Shown here piece by piece: positions 19,771-30,197 of a stretch of 64,000 bases of DNA. Source of the DNA: Pseudomonadota bacterium (lineage in GTDB: Bacteria > Pseudomonadota > Gammaproteobacteria > Steroidobacterales > Steroidobacteraceae); the NCBI GenBank assembly GCA_025355245.1, contig JANXZZ010000270.1, positions 1 to 64,000 of the forward strand. Reading direction: 5' to 3'. The translations under genes were made by a program, and so were the position numbers. Below the pieces are notes generated by a model, which searched no databases, had not been told where the DNA came from, and saw only the letters and a program-made list of their open reading frames with translations. Each line of letters begins with the position of its first letter. Positions within the stretch are counted from its first letter, which is position 1.

Positions 19771-20107
19771 CGTGCCTCCTCAGCGTACTCAAGCTATAGA
19801 TCGTCCGGCGCGAACAATAATTGACACGTCTGCGCTCGAAGAGATAGCGGCGCGTCGCACATTCGCCGTGTTTTTTTGGTAGCAGCCGCGTGCGTCGAGT
19901 GCTGATTCATATTCCGCGCACCAGCGCGGCGCGGCGCTACGTGCGCACGCACCGCGGGCGTGCATCGAATGCGCGCGCGGATCCATTTGACAGATTCCAC
20001 CGACGCTCGTGATGGAGTTCGCGGCTGCGGCGTGACGCGCATCGCGAATCCCGCTGCCGGAGGCGGTGCACACTTGTTTCGACCGGCAGACGCCGGATGA
20101 TGGAGCC

Positions 20108-20365
20108 ATGACAGCCCCAATCGGCACCACGGGTGTCCCTGCGTTTCTGAGCGCGCTCGATTACGCGCGCGAGGGAATCGACAAGGGCATGCAGTCCTTC
20201 GACCAGGTCGCGCAGGCGGTGGCCGGTGCGGTCGCGAATCCCGCCGCGATATCCGCCGGCAACGACGTCGCCGCGTTCAGTGCGCAGGCCCAGGTCGCCG
20301 CTTCCGCGAAGGTCTTCCAGACCGGCGACGAGATCCTGGGCACGCTCCTCAACCTGCGCGCCTGA
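20108..20365 (+). CDS. small protein resembling the C-terminus of flagellar rod/hook proteins
   Basis: ...QVAASAKVFQTGDEILGTLLNLRA resembles the FlgC/FlgE C-terminal heptad region; 85 aa. Confidence 0.6.
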   Translation: MTAPIGTTGVPAFLSALDYAREGIDKGMQSFDQVAQAVAGAVANPAAISAGNDVAAFSAQAQVAASAKVFQTGDEILGTLLNLRA

Positions 20366-20378
20366 CGGCGCGCCGGCA

Positions 20379-21080
20379 TCAGCGCTGCGTCAGCGTTTCG
20401 ACCAGCGCCGCCAGCGCGGCGAGGTCCGCGACCTCGTGCTCGGCGCGCGGCAGCTCCTCCGGCCACGGCGCCCCATCGCGGTTCATCCACGCCGTCCTGA
20501 TCCCGGCCGCGCGCGCGCCGTGCACGTCCGCAATCGCATCGTCGCCAGCGTGGAGGATCTCCTCGGGGGCAACCCCGCTCATGGCGATGAGCTTGAGGAA
20601 GATCTGCCGGTCGGGCTTGGCGGCACCCGCGGCGGCGGCATCGATGGCGCCGCGAAAGTAGTGCCCGATGCCGACCTGGTCAACGCAGGCATTGCCATTG
20701 GTCAGCGCGAACACCGGCACCCGCGCCGCGAGACGCGCGAGCGCGCTGTCGACGTCGGCGTAGAGCTCGACGGCGTTGCGCTCGCGCCAGAAAACACCGA
20801 AGGCCTCCTCCGCCAGGTCCGCCGGATAACCGGCGGCGGTGGCGGCGTGACGCAGGCTCTCGGTGCGCAGCCACGTCACGTCGTGGGCGCGGCCGGGATG
20901 CTGGCGGGCGAGGCGCGCGCGTAGCGCACGAAAGTGCGTCGCATCGAAAGCCGCCGCGATGCCGGGCGCGTTGGCGCCGAGCCACGCGCCAAGCGCCGCC
21001 TCCGCGCGCACGAGCACCGGCGGCGTATCCCACAGGGTATTGTCGAGGTCGAGCGAGACGGCGCGCAGCGCTTGCGGCAT
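20379..21080 (-). CDS. HAD family hydrolase (YigB-like)
   Basis: VSLDLDNTLWDTPP, FALTNGN, AKPDRQIF, HAGDDAIADVHGARAAG. Confidence 0.9.
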   Translation of the reverse strand: MPQALRAVSLDLDNTLWDTPPVLVRAEAALGAWLGANAPGIAAAFDATHFRALRARLARQHPGRAHDVTWLRTESLRHAATAAGYPADLAEEAFGVFWRERNAVELYADVDSALARLAARVPVFALTNGNACVDQVGIGHYFRGAIDAAAAGAAKPDRQIFLKLIAMSGVAPEEILHAGDDAIADVHGARAAGIRTAWMNRDGAPWPEELPRAEHEVADLAALAALVETLTQR

Positions 21081-21100
21081 TCAGGCATTATCCGCTCCCG

Positions 21101-22081
21101 ATGGCACCGGCATCCACCTCGCGGCCCTTCGGCCCGCCTATCGTCATCGCCCACCGTGGCGCGTGCGGATACCTCCCGGAGCATAGCTTTCCGGCGAAGG
21201 CCTACGCGCACGCGCTCGGCGCCGACTTCCTCGAGCAGGACGTGGTGCTCACCCGGGACGACGTGCCGATCGTCTTCCACGATCTGATCCTCGAGGAAGT
21301 GACCGACGTCGCGACGCTGTTCGCGAGCCGCGGCCGGGCGGACGGCCACTGGTATGCCATCGACTTCAGCTACGCGGAACTGCAGACGCTCGCGCTGCAC
21401 GACCGCATCGAAACCGGCGGTGCTGCCACCTGGCCGCATCGCTTCGGTGAAAGGCTGCCGCTGCGGATCCATTCGCTCGCCGAGGAGCTGACCCTGGTGC
21501 GCGGGCTCAATCGCGCCACCGGCAAGAGTGTCGGCGTCTACACCGAGGTCAAGAGCCCGGCGTGGCACCGCGCCGCCGGCAAGGATCTCGCGCCACGGGT
21601 CCTCTCGGTGCTCGCCGACTTCGGTTATCGCACGGCGGCCGACGCTTGCTGGCTGCAGTGCTTCGATGCCGCGGAACTCGCGCGCATCCGCTTCGAGCTC
21701 GGTTCGCAGCTGCGACTCGTGCAGCTAATCGGCGAGAACGCGTGGGCCGAGGCCGCGACCGACTACGATGCGTTGCGCACGCCCGCCGGCCTCGCCGGCG
21801 TCGCACGCTATGCGCAGGGCATTGGGCCGTGGATCGCCCAGATCGCGACCTGGCCGTCCGCCGGGGCGGCGCCGCTGATCAGCTCCCTGGTCGCGGACGC
21901 GCACGCCGCGGGGCTCGCGGTGCACGCCTACACCTTTCGCATTGACCAATTGCCCGCGCACGCGCCGGACGCGGACGCCGCGCAGCGCGCGCTTTTCGAG
22001 CTCGCCGGCGTCGACGGCCTGTTCAGCGATTTCCCGGACGTTAGCCTCGCCTTCCTCGGGCGCCGCAAGGACTGCCCGTGA
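21101..22081 (+). CDS. glycerophosphodiester phosphodiesterase (GlpQ-like)
   Basis: IVIAHRGACGYLPEHSFPAKAYAHALGADFLEQDVVLTRDDVPIVFHD. Confidence 0.93.
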   Translation: MAPASTSRPFGPPIVIAHRGACGYLPEHSFPAKAYAHALGADFLEQDVVLTRDDVPIVFHDLILEEVTDVATLFASRGRADGHWYAIDFSYAELQTLALHDRIETGGAATWPHRFGERLPLRIHSLAEELTLVRGLNRATGKSVGVYTEVKSPAWHRAAGKDLAPRVLSVLADFGYRTAADACWLQCFDAAELARIRFELGSQLRLVQLIGENAWAEAATDYDALRTPAGLAGVARYAQGIGPWIAQIATWPSAGAAPLISSLVADAHAAGLAVHAYTFRIDQLPAHAPDADAAQRALFELAGVDGLFSDFPDVSLAFLGRRKDCP

Positions 22082-22737
22082 CCGAGCTCACCCTCGTGAC
22101 CGGCAACCGCAACTACAGCTCCTGGTCGCTGCGGCCCTGGATACTGATCCAGCACCTCGGGCTCGGCTGCCGCGAGGTCCGGATCGCGCTCGACACCCCG
22201 ACCTTCGCCGCGGAGGCGGGCCGCTATTCACCGACGTTGCGCGTGCCGGTGCTCATGGACGGCCCGCTCACCGTCTGGGAGTCGGTCGCGATCCTCGAAT
22301 ACCTGAGCGAACTCAAGGGTGGCGCCGGCTGGCCGGCCGAGCGCACGGCACGCGCGATGGCGCGCTCGGTCGTTGCCGAGATGCACGCGGGCTTTCAGGC
22401 GCTGCGCTCGGAGTACCCAATGAACATCCGCGCGCGCAACCGGCGCGTGCCGATGACAGACGAGCTCGCGGCGTCGATCCGGCGAATCGATGCGCTCTTC
22501 ACCGACTGCCGCCGCGAGCACGGCACCTCGGGGTCGTGGCTGTTCGGCCAGTATTCGGCGGCCGATGCGATGTACCTGCCGGTAGCATTCCGCTTCCAGA
22601 CCTACGGGCTGGAGGGCCTCGGTCGCGTCGCGCGTGACTACGTCACGCTCGCCGTGCACGATCCGCTGGTTGCGCCGTGGGTCGCGGCGGCCGAGCGCGA
22701 GGTCGAGACGATCAAGCACGAGGAAGTCGGCCGGTAG
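22078..22737 (+). CDS. glutathione S-transferase family protein
   Basis: TLVTGNRNYSSWSLRPWILIQHLGL...RVPVLMDGPLTVWESVAILEYLSE. Confidence 0.92.
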   Translation: MTELTLVTGNRNYSSWSLRPWILIQHLGLGCREVRIALDTPTFAAEAGRYSPTLRVPVLMDGPLTVWESVAILEYLSELKGGAGWPAERTARAMARSVVAEMHAGFQALRSEYPMNIRARNRRVPMTDELAASIRRIDALFTDCRREHGTSGSWLFGQYSAADAMYLPVAFRFQTYGLEGLGRVARDYVTLAVHDPLVAPWVAAAEREVETIKHEEVGR

Positions 22738-22777
22738 CGGCAGCGGGCCCACGCTCGCGCCACCCCCGGAGACCGAC

Positions 22778-23038
22778 ATGCGTACGCTCATCTTCCTCGT
22801 TGGCGGGCTCGCGCTCTTCGGCGCTTGCATCGGCGTTGCGCGACTCCTCGGCACCGCGGCGAACCTGACTGCGGCAACGCTTGGCTGCGTCGCGCTCTGG
22901 TTCGCGGTCTCGGCAGCGAACCTGTGGCTGGGCGTGACGCGCGCCGGCTATTCGTTCACGGAGGAGCTGCCCATCTTCCTGCTGATCTTCCTGGTGCCGG
23001 CGGCCGTGGCCGTCCTGGTGCGCTGGAAGTTCCTTTGA
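22778..23038 (+). CDS. small membrane protein
   Basis: 86 aa, three hydrophobic segments, good start context. Confidence 0.65.
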   Translation: MRTLIFLVGGLALFGACIGVARLLGTAANLTAATLGCVALWFAVSAANLWLGVTRAGYSFTEELPIFLLIFLVPAAVAVLVRWKFL

Positions 23039-23058
23039 AGCAGCATCCCGTCGCGCCG

Positions 23059-23643
23059 ATGGGCAAGGGACGGCTCGAGGCCTTCAGCGACGGCGTGATC
23101 GCGATCATCATCACGATCATGGTGCTCGACCTCAGGGTGCCGGTCGGCGAGAGCCTCGAGACGCTGGCGCCGGTCGTGCCGGTGTTCCTCGTCTACGCGC
23201 TCAGCTTCATCAACCTCGGCATCTACTGGAACAACCATCACCACATGCTGCACGCCTGCGAACGGGTGACGGGTCCGATCCTGTGGGCAAACCTGCACCT
23301 GCTCTTCTGGCTGTCGCTGTTTCCGTTCACGACGGCGTGGATGGGCGAAAACCACTACGCGGCGGTGCCGGCCGCGCTCTACGGTTGCGTGCTGCTGCTG
23401 GCCTCGATCGCCTACGTGATCCTGCAGCAAACCATCATTGCCTCGCAGGGGGCGGACTCGCTCCTGAGGAAAGCGGTGGGCCGCGACCTCAAGGGCAAGC
23501 TGTCGTCGGTTTTGAACGTGATCGCGATTCTCGCGGCGCTGCTCGTGTCGCGCTGGGTGGCGATCGGCCTCTACCTGCTGGTCGCGCTCATCTGGTTCAT
23601 CCCGGACCGGCGCATCGAAAACGCGCTCAGCAGCGACTCCTAG
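23059..23643 (+). CDS. TMEM175/DUF1211-family membrane protein (putative K+ channel homolog)
   Basis: GRLEAFSDGVIAIIITIMVLDLRVP, characteristic R..FSDG.FAI.IT motif. Confidence 0.88.
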   Translation: MGKGRLEAFSDGVIAIIITIMVLDLRVPVGESLETLAPVVPVFLVYALSFINLGIYWNNHHHMLHACERVTGPILWANLHLLFWLSLFPFTTAWMGENHYAAVPAALYGCVLLLASIAYVILQQTIIASQGADSLLRKAVGRDLKGKLSSVLNVIAILAALLVSRWVAIGLYLLVALIWFIPDRRIENALSSDS

Positions 23644-24155
23644 AACGTCATCACGCTCGACAACGTGCGACCTGCGAGCCGGCCGCGGCCACCGAGCTTC
23701 GCGAGCTCGAGCACGAAGGCGAGGCCGACGACCGTGGCGCCCAGGCGCTCGAGAAGCGTGACGCTCGCCGCCGCCGTGCCGCCTGTCGCGAGCACGTCAT
23801 CGACCAGCAAGACGCGGCGCCCGCGCGGTAGCGCGTCGCGCTGTATTTCCAGGGTCGCCGTTCCGTACTCGAGCTGGTAGGTCACCGCCTCGACGGCGGC
23901 GGGCAGCTTGCCGGGCTTGCGCAGCGGCACGAAGCCGGCACCGAGCGCATGCGCCGCGAGCGCGCCGAAGATGAAGCCGCGCGCTTCCATGCCGGCGACC
24001 GTCTCGATGCCGAGGTCGCGATAGGGAGCCACGAGCGCCGCCGTCGTCGCCCGCAGTGCCGCGGCATCGCCCATCAACGGCGTGAGATCGCGGAACAGGA
24101 CGCCCGGCGTCGGAAAATCGGCGACCGTGCGCACCAACGCGGCGAGATCGGTCAC
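23640..24155 (-). CDS. apt: adenine phosphoribosyltransferase
   Basis: VADFPTPGVLFRDLTPLM...VAGMEARGFIFG...VLLVDDVLATGGTAAAS; GTG start overlapping upstream stop. Confidence 0.94.
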   Translation of the reverse strand: MTDLAALVRTVADFPTPGVLFRDLTPLMGDAAALRATTAALVAPYRDLGIETVAGMEARGFIFGALAAHALGAGFVPLRKPGKLPAAVEAVTYQLEYGTATLEIQRDALPRGRRVLLVDDVLATGGTAAASVTLLERLGATVVGLAFVLELAKLGGRGRLAGRTLSSVMTF

Positions 24156-25192
24156 TCCGCAGCCTCGTTGGCGCGCCACGCCGCCTGGTAGCCGAGGCCG
24201 AGCGAGAGGATTCGGCCGAGCAGATCCTCGTACTTCATGCCGGCCGCGCGCGCCGAACGCGCGAAGTCTTCTTCCTCGGCGAGGTTCGGGTTGGCATTCG
24301 CCTCAAGGACGAACATCGTGCCGTCCGCGCGTACCCTGAAATCCATGCGCGCATAGCCCGTGAGGTGCAGCGCCCGGTAGATGCGCTTCGAGAGCCGCCC
24401 AAGCTGCGCGACTACGGCCTCCGGCAGTTCCGCGGCGGCACCGGTCGTGATGCCGTGGCGCTTCTGGTAGCGACGGTCCCACTTCACCTTGCGCGTCGCG
24501 ATCGGCGCCTGGCCTTCCGGCAGCGTCCCGAAACTCATCTCCCACACTGGCAGCACCGTCAGGCGGTCGTTGCCGAGGACGCCGACGTAGATCTCCCGTC
24601 CCTCGACGTACTCCTCGACCAGCGCATCGCTCTGCGTCTGCTCGTGCACGAACTTGATGCGCTCGCGCACGCTCACCGGATCCGAGCAGATCGAGGCCTG
24701 CGCGATCGCGAGCGAGGCATCGTCGGTCGCGGACTTCACGAACAGCGGGTAGCGCAGCCGCGCCGGCAGCTGCACGCGCTTGCCGCGGCGAAATAGCGCG
24801 AACTGCGGCGTCGGGATGCGGTGATAGGCGAGCAGTTGCTTGGAAAGCACCTTGTCGCGCGACAGCATGAGACCGCGCGGATTGCAGCCCGTATAGGGCT
24901 GGCGCAGGAGCTCGAGGAACGCGACCACGTGCTGGTCGTGCTTGGCGATGCCGTCGAATTCCTCGAGCAGGTTGAAGACGAGGTGTGGCTTCCATTCCTG
25001 GATCGTCGCGCGCAGCTCGGTCAGGCTGTCGAGGAGCCCGATGCAGCGCACATCGTGGCCCGCGCGCTTCAGGTGCGAGACGACGTCGTACTCGGTACGC
25101 CACTCGTCGATCTCCCGGTCCGCATGCCCGGCGAGGCTGTCGGGCGGGATCAGGCTCTCGTGGACCGTGACCAGGATCCTGAGCTTCTTCAT
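24152..25192 (-). CDS. ATP-grasp protein, D-alanine-D-alanine ligase-like
   Basis: PLFVKSATDDASLAIAQAS, EEYVEGREIYVGVLGN, YARMDFRVRADGTMFVLEANANPNL. Confidence 0.88.
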   Translation of the reverse strand: MKKLRILVTVHESLIPPDSLAGHADREIDEWRTEYDVVSHLKRAGHDVRCIGLLDSLTELRATIQEWKPHLVFNLLEEFDGIAKHDQHVVAFLELLRQPYTGCNPRGLMLSRDKVLSKQLLAYHRIPTPQFALFRRGKRVQLPARLRYPLFVKSATDDASLAIAQASICSDPVSVRERIKFVHEQTQSDALVEEYVEGREIYVGVLGNDRLTVLPVWEMSFGTLPEGQAPIATRKVKWDRRYQKRHGITTGAAAELPEAVVAQLGRLSKRIYRALHLTGYARMDFRVRADGTMFVLEANANPNLAEEEDFARSARAAGMKYEDLLGRILSLGLGYQAAWRANEAAE

Positions 25193-26232
25193 AGCGTCAG
25201 GCGCCGCCCGACGCTGCGCTCGAAGACGCGGGCGAAGCGCGTCAGCAGCCATTCGCAGTGGCGCGCGGCGCGGCGGCGATCGCCCTGCACGTAGAGCTCG
25301 AGCTCGGTCGCGCGCCTGATCGCGGTGCGCATGACCTGGTGGATCAGGTAGGCGCTGCAGCCGACGCGCGCGGCCACGAGCTCGTGGAGTTTCGGGCGCA
25401 GGCGCCTGAGCAGCGTCGCGGCGCGCAGGCGCTCGCGTCCGGGCTCGCGCGAGAACACCCGGTCGAGGAGTTCGTCCTCCTCGCGGCGGGTCGGCGGCGA
25501 GTAGCGCTTCAGCATCGCCCGGTAGTGCTCGCGCAGCGTCCGCGTGTCGTGCACGAGGGAGTCGATGTGCAGGCGCGTGCGCACCGCCGCCGGCTCCTCG
25601 CGTACCTCGCGCATGAGCCGATCGACGAATTCGAGCTTGGCGAGCGCGGGCCAGCCCGCGTAGTGGGAGCGCCAGCGCGAGGCGGGCTTGAGCCACACCG
25701 CGAAGGTCTCGGCGAAGTCCTCGGTGGGGTGGCTCTGCGCGTACCAGCTGCCGAGGTGCTGGACGTAGCGGCGGCTGCCGGGCCGCGTGCGGTAGCTGTC
25801 GGGGTACGGCAGCGAGGCGGGCCCGAAGGTCTCGCGCCACAGGCGCCGGCGCCTCAAGCGGTAGGCGTTGTCGATCGCGTGCCCGGCCTCGTGGCGCAGG
25901 ATGCGCATGACCCAATTGCGGTTGCCGCCCTCGACCTCGCCGAGCATGCGCCGCTCGAGCTGGCGCAGGCGCGGGTGGGTCAGGAAGAACGGCACCGCGA
26001 ATCCGGGCACGCCGTCCGGCGTGAACCACTCCTCGCCCAGCCAGCAGTGCGGCCGGAACTGGATGCCGCGGCGCTCGAGGTCCTCGTATAGGCGCGCGAT
26101 CAGGGCCGCGAACGGCGAGCCGTCAAGCGTGAGCCCTAGGTCGCAGAAGCGCACCTCGAGCAGCTCCTCGTCCGGGAGCTTGGCCCACCAGTAGCCGCGA
26201 CGGGCGCGACGCGACCGGATCCGGGACGGCAC
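25189..26232 (-). CDS. putative zinc-binding metallopeptidase
   Basis: RHEAGHAIDNAY (HExxH) plus HPTEDFAETFAVWL; GTG start at 26232. Confidence 0.82.
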   Translation of the reverse strand: MPSRIRSRRARRGYWWAKLPDEELLEVRFCDLGLTLDGSPFAALIARLYEDLERRGIQFRPHCWLGEEWFTPDGVPGFAVPFFLTHPRLRQLERRMLGEVEGGNRNWVMRILRHEAGHAIDNAYRLRRRRLWRETFGPASLPYPDSYRTRPGSRRYVQHLGSWYAQSHPTEDFAETFAVWLKPASRWRSHYAGWPALAKLEFVDRLMREVREEPAAVRTRLHIDSLVHDTRTLREHYRAMLKRYSPPTRREEDELLDRVFSREPGRERLRAATLLRRLRPKLHELVAARVGCSAYLIHQVMRTAIRRATELELYVQGDRRRAARHCEWLLTRFARVFERSVGRRLTL

Positions 26233-26243
26233 TTCGAGTCTCC

Positions 26244-27794
26244 CTACTCCAGGGCGATGCGCCTGAGCGCACTCGCCAGCAGCCGGTCCGCGCTCGTCCC
26301 GATCTGTGGACCGAGCGCGAGCCCCGACACCCAGTGCGGCGGCAGGCCCTCCGCGCCATAGAGCGCGCCGGCGAGACTGCCGAGCAGTGCGCCGTTGGCA
26401 TCGGCATCGAGCCCGAGGTTCACGGCGCCGAGCACAGTATCGCGATACTGCATGCCGCGGGCCAGCGCCCAGAGCGCGAGGGCGAGGCTGTCGAGCGCGG
26501 TGCCGCCCGCGACCGGCACGAACCCGGGGACTCGCCAGCTGCCGGCCGCCACCGCCGCCACCTCGCGCCTGAGCGGCCGGCGCTGCCAGAGGCCGGCGAC
26601 GGGCGTGAAATCGGGCGCCACCAGCGCCTGCCGCGTCGCGCCCTGCAGCGCGCCAACCGTCAGCGCCCCGACGTAGCGACACGCATCGAGCACCACGGGA
26701 GCCTGGTGGGTCGGGCGCGCGACCTCCGCCGCGAGCTCGATCGCGGCCTCGGGGTCGCTCAGCGCGAACGCGGCGGCGACTCCCGCGCGGACCAGCGGCT
26801 CCGTGTCGGCGCGCGCGGGATCGTGGGAACCGGCGAAAGGATTGCCGCTCCACTGCGCCTGGGCGATGGCCTTGGCGGTCGATGCGGTGATGCCGAGGCA
26901 GTGCCCGGTCGCGGAGCCGTAACCCTCGCGCTGCCAGCGGAACAGCCGGCCGACGAAGTCGCGTGCGTCGAAGCCGTCGCTCTCGGCCAGGCTCTCCGCG
27001 AGCAGCAGCGCGACCGCGGTGTCATCGGACCACGCGCCGCGCGGCAGCTCGTAAGGTCCGCCGCCGAGCAGGTCGCCGAGCGGCGTGAACGAGCCCGGGC
27101 GCCGGTGCTGCGCGGGCGCCGCGAGCGCATCGCCGAGCGCGAGTCCGAGCAGCAGGCCGCGATAGCGGTCCTTGAGTCGGTCCGCGACCTCGGCCGCCCG
27201 CGCCGGGCGAGCGGGCTCGGGCCGCTCACGCCGCGGTGCGGCCGGACCGTCCCGCTCGCACCACGCACGGACGTAGCTGGCCTGGGCGGCCGTCTCCGGG
27301 CTGCGCGGCCAGTCGCGATCGCGCCCTGCGGCCTTCCATAGGCGGTCGAGTTCCGCGAGCGCCCGCGCGCCGTCGCCGAGGCGCTCGGCGAGGTAGCAAC
27401 CGACGACCGTCCCGGTACGGCCGATCCCGGCGCGGCAATGAATGTAGAGGCAATGGCCGCCCGCGAGCGCCGCGTCGATTTCCGCCAGGATCTCGCGCAT
27501 CTCCTCCCTTGAGAGCGGCAGGCCGTGGTCCGCGACCGGGTAGCGGGAATATCTGACGGCGCCACCCGCATCCTGGTCGGTCGGCCCGGGCAGGAGCTCG
27601 TCGTACTCCGGCAGCTCACCGGGCCAGGTGAGGTCGATGAACCAATCGATGCCGAGCGCGAGCAGCGATCCGATGCGCGCGGTCGCGTAGCTCGGCTCCA
27701 CGTGTCCGGGATAGGCGCCGGCGAGGAAGCGCCCGGACTCGACCCAGTAGGTCCCCGGCGGCGGCGTGCTAGCGGGGGACTGCGCGGCGCTCAC
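26244..27794 (-). CDS. fusion: N-terminal protein tyrosine/dual-specificity phosphatase + C-terminal ADP-ribosylglycohydrolase
   Basis: [18 protein letters not shown] (HCx5R P-loop) followed by [15 protein letters not shown]...[19 protein letters not shown]...[22 protein letters not shown]. Confidence 0.88.
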   Translation of the reverse strand: MSAAQSPASTPPPGTYWVESGRFLAGAYPGHVEPSYATARIGSLLALGIDWFIDLTWPGELPEYDELLPGPTDQDAGGAVRYSRYPVADHGLPLSREEMREILAEIDAALAGGHCLYIHCRAGIGRTGTVVGCYLAERLGDGARALAELDRLWKAAGRDRDWPRSPETAAQASYVRAWCERDGPAAPRRERPEPARPARAAEVADRLKDRYRGLLLGLALGDALAAPAQHRRPGSFTPLGDLLGGGPYELPRGAWSDDTAVALLLAESLAESDGFDARDFVGRLFRWQREGYGSATGHCLGITASTAKAIAQAQWSGNPFAGSHDPARADTEPLVRAGVAAAFALSDPEAAIELAAEVARPTHQAPVVLDACRYVGALTVGALQGATRQALVAPDFTPVAGLWQRRPLRREVAAVAAGSWRVPGFVPVAGGTALDSLALALWALARGMQYRDTVLGAVNLGLDADANGALLGSLAGALYGAEGLPPHWVSGLALGPQIGTSADRLLASALRRIALE

Positions 27795-28687
27795 TCGGCG
27801 GCCCCGACCTCCGCAGGCGCGGTCGGCGCGAACGCGCGCCGATCCTCGAGGCTCGCGAAATCAAACAGCCGGCGGTCCGCGAGCTGCGAGGGCGCGACGT
27901 CGGTCAGTGCCGCGAACACCGATTCGACGCGGCCGGGGTGCTCGCGCTCCCAGTCGCGCAGCATCCGGCCGGCGCGCTCGCGCTCGAGGTTTGCCTGCGA
28001 GCCGCACAGCGTGCACGGGATCAGCGGAAATCGCCTGGCGCGCGCATAGCGCGTGATCGCGCGCTCGGTCACGTAGGCGAGCGGGCGGATCACGATGTGG
28101 CGCCCGTCGTCGGAAAGCAGTTTGGGCGGCATCGCCTTCAGCTTGCCGCCGTGAAAGAGGTTGAGAAAGAAGGTCTCGAGGATGTCGTCGCGGTGGTGGC
28201 CGAGCGCGATCTTGGTGATGCCGTTTTCCGCAGCGTAGCGGTATAGCGCGCCGCGACGCAGGCGCGAGCACAGCCCGCACATGGTCTTGCCCGCGGGAAT
28301 GACCCGCTTGACCACGCGGTAGGTGTCCTGCTCGATCACGTGCCAGGGGACGCCGAGCCGGGTCAGGTAGTCGGGCAGCACGCGCTCGGGAAAGCCGGGC
28401 TGCTTCTGGTCGAGGTTGACCGCGATGAGCTCGAAGCGGACCGGCGCGCTGCGCTGCAGCGACAGCAGCAGATCGAGGAGCGTGTAGGAATCCTTGCCGC
28501 CCGACAGGCACACCATCACGCGATCGCCGTCGCGGATCATGGCGTAGTCGTCGATCGCCTTGCCGACGAGGCCGCGCAGTTCCGCCTGCAGGCGCTTGAA
28601 GGTCCTCGAAGCGCGCACGGGATCGGCGGCGACGGAGGGTCGGGCCGCGGGCGTCACACGCTCGGGATGAAGGACGACGGCGGACAT
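27791..28687 (-). CDS. ttcA: tRNA 2-thiocytidine biosynthesis protein TtcA
   Basis: [64 protein letters not shown]. Confidence 0.95.
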   Translation of the reverse strand: MSAVVLHPERVTPAARPSVAADPVRASRTFKRLQAELRGLVGKAIDDYAMIRDGDRVMVCLSGGKDSYTLLDLLLSLQRSAPVRFELIAVNLDQKQPGFPERVLPDYLTRLGVPWHVIEQDTYRVVKRVIPAGKTMCGLCSRLRRGALYRYAAENGITKIALGHHRDDILETFFLNLFHGGKLKAMPPKLLSDDGRHIVIRPLAYVTERAITRYARARRFPLIPCTLCGSQANLERERAGRMLRDWEREHPGRVESVFAALTDVAPSQLADRRLFDFASLEDRRAFAPTAPAEVGAAE

Positions 28688-28697
28688 CGGCGACGCC

Positions 28698-30197
28698 TCA
28701 GCGCGGTTCCAGGTACTTCGCTTCAAGGTACCTGAGCGCGGGCGCGGCTGACAGTGGCCTGTCGGTCGCTTCCTTGACGAGGTCCTGGACGGTCAGTTTG
28801 GCGCCCGAGGAATGCACCCGCTCGCGCAACCACGTGAACAGGCCCTCGAACTGCCCGCGCGAGATTTCCTCGTCGAGGTTCTCGTGCGCGGCGCGGAGCT
28901 TTTCCCACAACTGGATCGCGATCAGGGAGCCGAGCGCGTAGGCCGGGAAGTAGCCGAACTGGCCGACCGCCCAGTGCACGTCCTGCAGGCAGCCTTCGAC
29001 GTCGTTCTGGGGACGCAGGCCGAGGCGCGTCTGGGCGCTTTCGTTCCAGGCCTCCGGCAGGTCGGCGACGCTGAGGTCGCCCGACAGCAGACGCTTTTCG
29101 AGGTCGTAGCGCAGCAGGATGTGCGCCGGATAGGTGAGCTCGTCCGCGTCCGCGCGCACGAGGCTGCGCTGCACGCGCGTCAGGTGCCGGTAGAGGTTCT
29201 CGACCTCCCATTCGGGGCCGCTGACGCCGTAGTGCTTCTCGAGCAGCGGCTTCAGGTAGGTCAGGAACGGCCGGCTGCGCACCACCAGGTTTTCGATGAA
29301 CAGCGACTGGCTCTCCTCGAGCGCCATGCCGCGGTTGCGCCCGACGGGCTGGTCGCGCCAGGCCGTGGGCAAGCCGATGTCGTACATCGCGTGCCCGGTT
29401 TCGTGCAGCGCACCCAGCAGTCCCTGGAACGGGTCGCTGGCCTCGAAGCGGGTCGTGATGCGGATGTCGCCGGCCATGCCTTCCGTGAACGGATGCTCGC
29501 TCTCATCGACGCGGCCGCGGTCGAAGGGAAAGCCGACCGCCTTCATCGCCTCGAGGCAGAGCGCGCGCTGTTTCGCCGGCGCGAACTTGCCCGTCAGCGG
29601 CAGGGACGGATTCGCGGCCTGCAGCTCGATCGCCTCGCGGACCAGCGTCGGCAGCCGCCGCGCGAGCGACTTGAACAGCGTATCGATGTCGGCGGCGGTG
29701 ACGCCGGGGCTGAATTCATCGACGAGCGCATCGTAGGGTGCGAGGCCGAGGTGCTGGCCGAGGAGCCCCGCGCGGTCGCGGATCAGCTGCAGCACCTCCG
29801 CCAGGTGCGGGGCGAAATCCGCGTAGCGGTTGGTACGGCGCGCCTCGAGCCAGTAGAGCTCGGCGCGCGCGCTCGCCTTGGCGAGGCGCGAGACCAGGGA
29901 GTTCGGCATCGCGAGCGCGTGGTCGCGCTGGCGGCGCATCTCGCGCAGGTTCGCGAGCTGCCAGTCCTCGAGGCTCTGCGAGTTGGCGTGCGCGCGGTCG
30001 ATCAGGCGCGAGACCTTGGGCGAACCCAGGATCGCGTGGCACTCGGTCTCGAGCGCGGCCAGCTGCTCGCCGCGGACCTCGGCGCTGCCGCGCGGCATCA
30101 TGACGGCGGAGTCCCAGCGCAGGAGCGCGAGCGCGCCGCGAAACGCGTGCACGCGTCGAAACTCCTCCTCGAGCTGCTGGTAGGGCGAAGCGGCCAT
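28698..30197 (-). CDS. carboxypeptidase M32
   Basis: [16 protein letters not shown] (HExxH), [28 protein letters not shown]. Confidence 0.94.
   Translation of the reverse strand: MAASPYQQLEEEFRRVHAFRGALALLRWDSAVMMPRGSAEVRGEQLAALETECHAILGSPKVSRLIDRAHANSQSLEDWQLANLREMRRQRDHALAMPNSLVSRLAKASARAELYWLEARRTNRYADFAPHLAEVLQLIRDRAGLLGQHLGLAPYDALVDEFSPGVTAADIDTLFKSLARRLPTLVREAIELQAANPSLPLTGKFAPAKQRALCLEAMKAVGFPFDRGRVDESEHPFTEGMAGDIRITTRFEASDPFQGLLGALHETGHAMYDIGLPTAWRDQPVGRNRGMALEESQSLFIENLVVRSRPFLTYLKPLLEKHYGVSGPEWEVENLYRHLTRVQRSLVRADADELTYPAHILLRYDLEKRLLSGDLSVADLPEAWNESAQTRLGLRPQNDVEGCLQDVHWAVGQFGYFPAYALGSLIAIQLWEKLRAAHENLDEEISRGQFEGLFTWLRERVHSSGAKLTVQDLVKEATDRPLSAAPALRYLEAKYLEPR

Noticed and set aside
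19771-20107. Intergenic region checked for a tRNA or small RNA
   Set aside because: No cloverleaf, terminator or conserved hairpin could be supported by eye.
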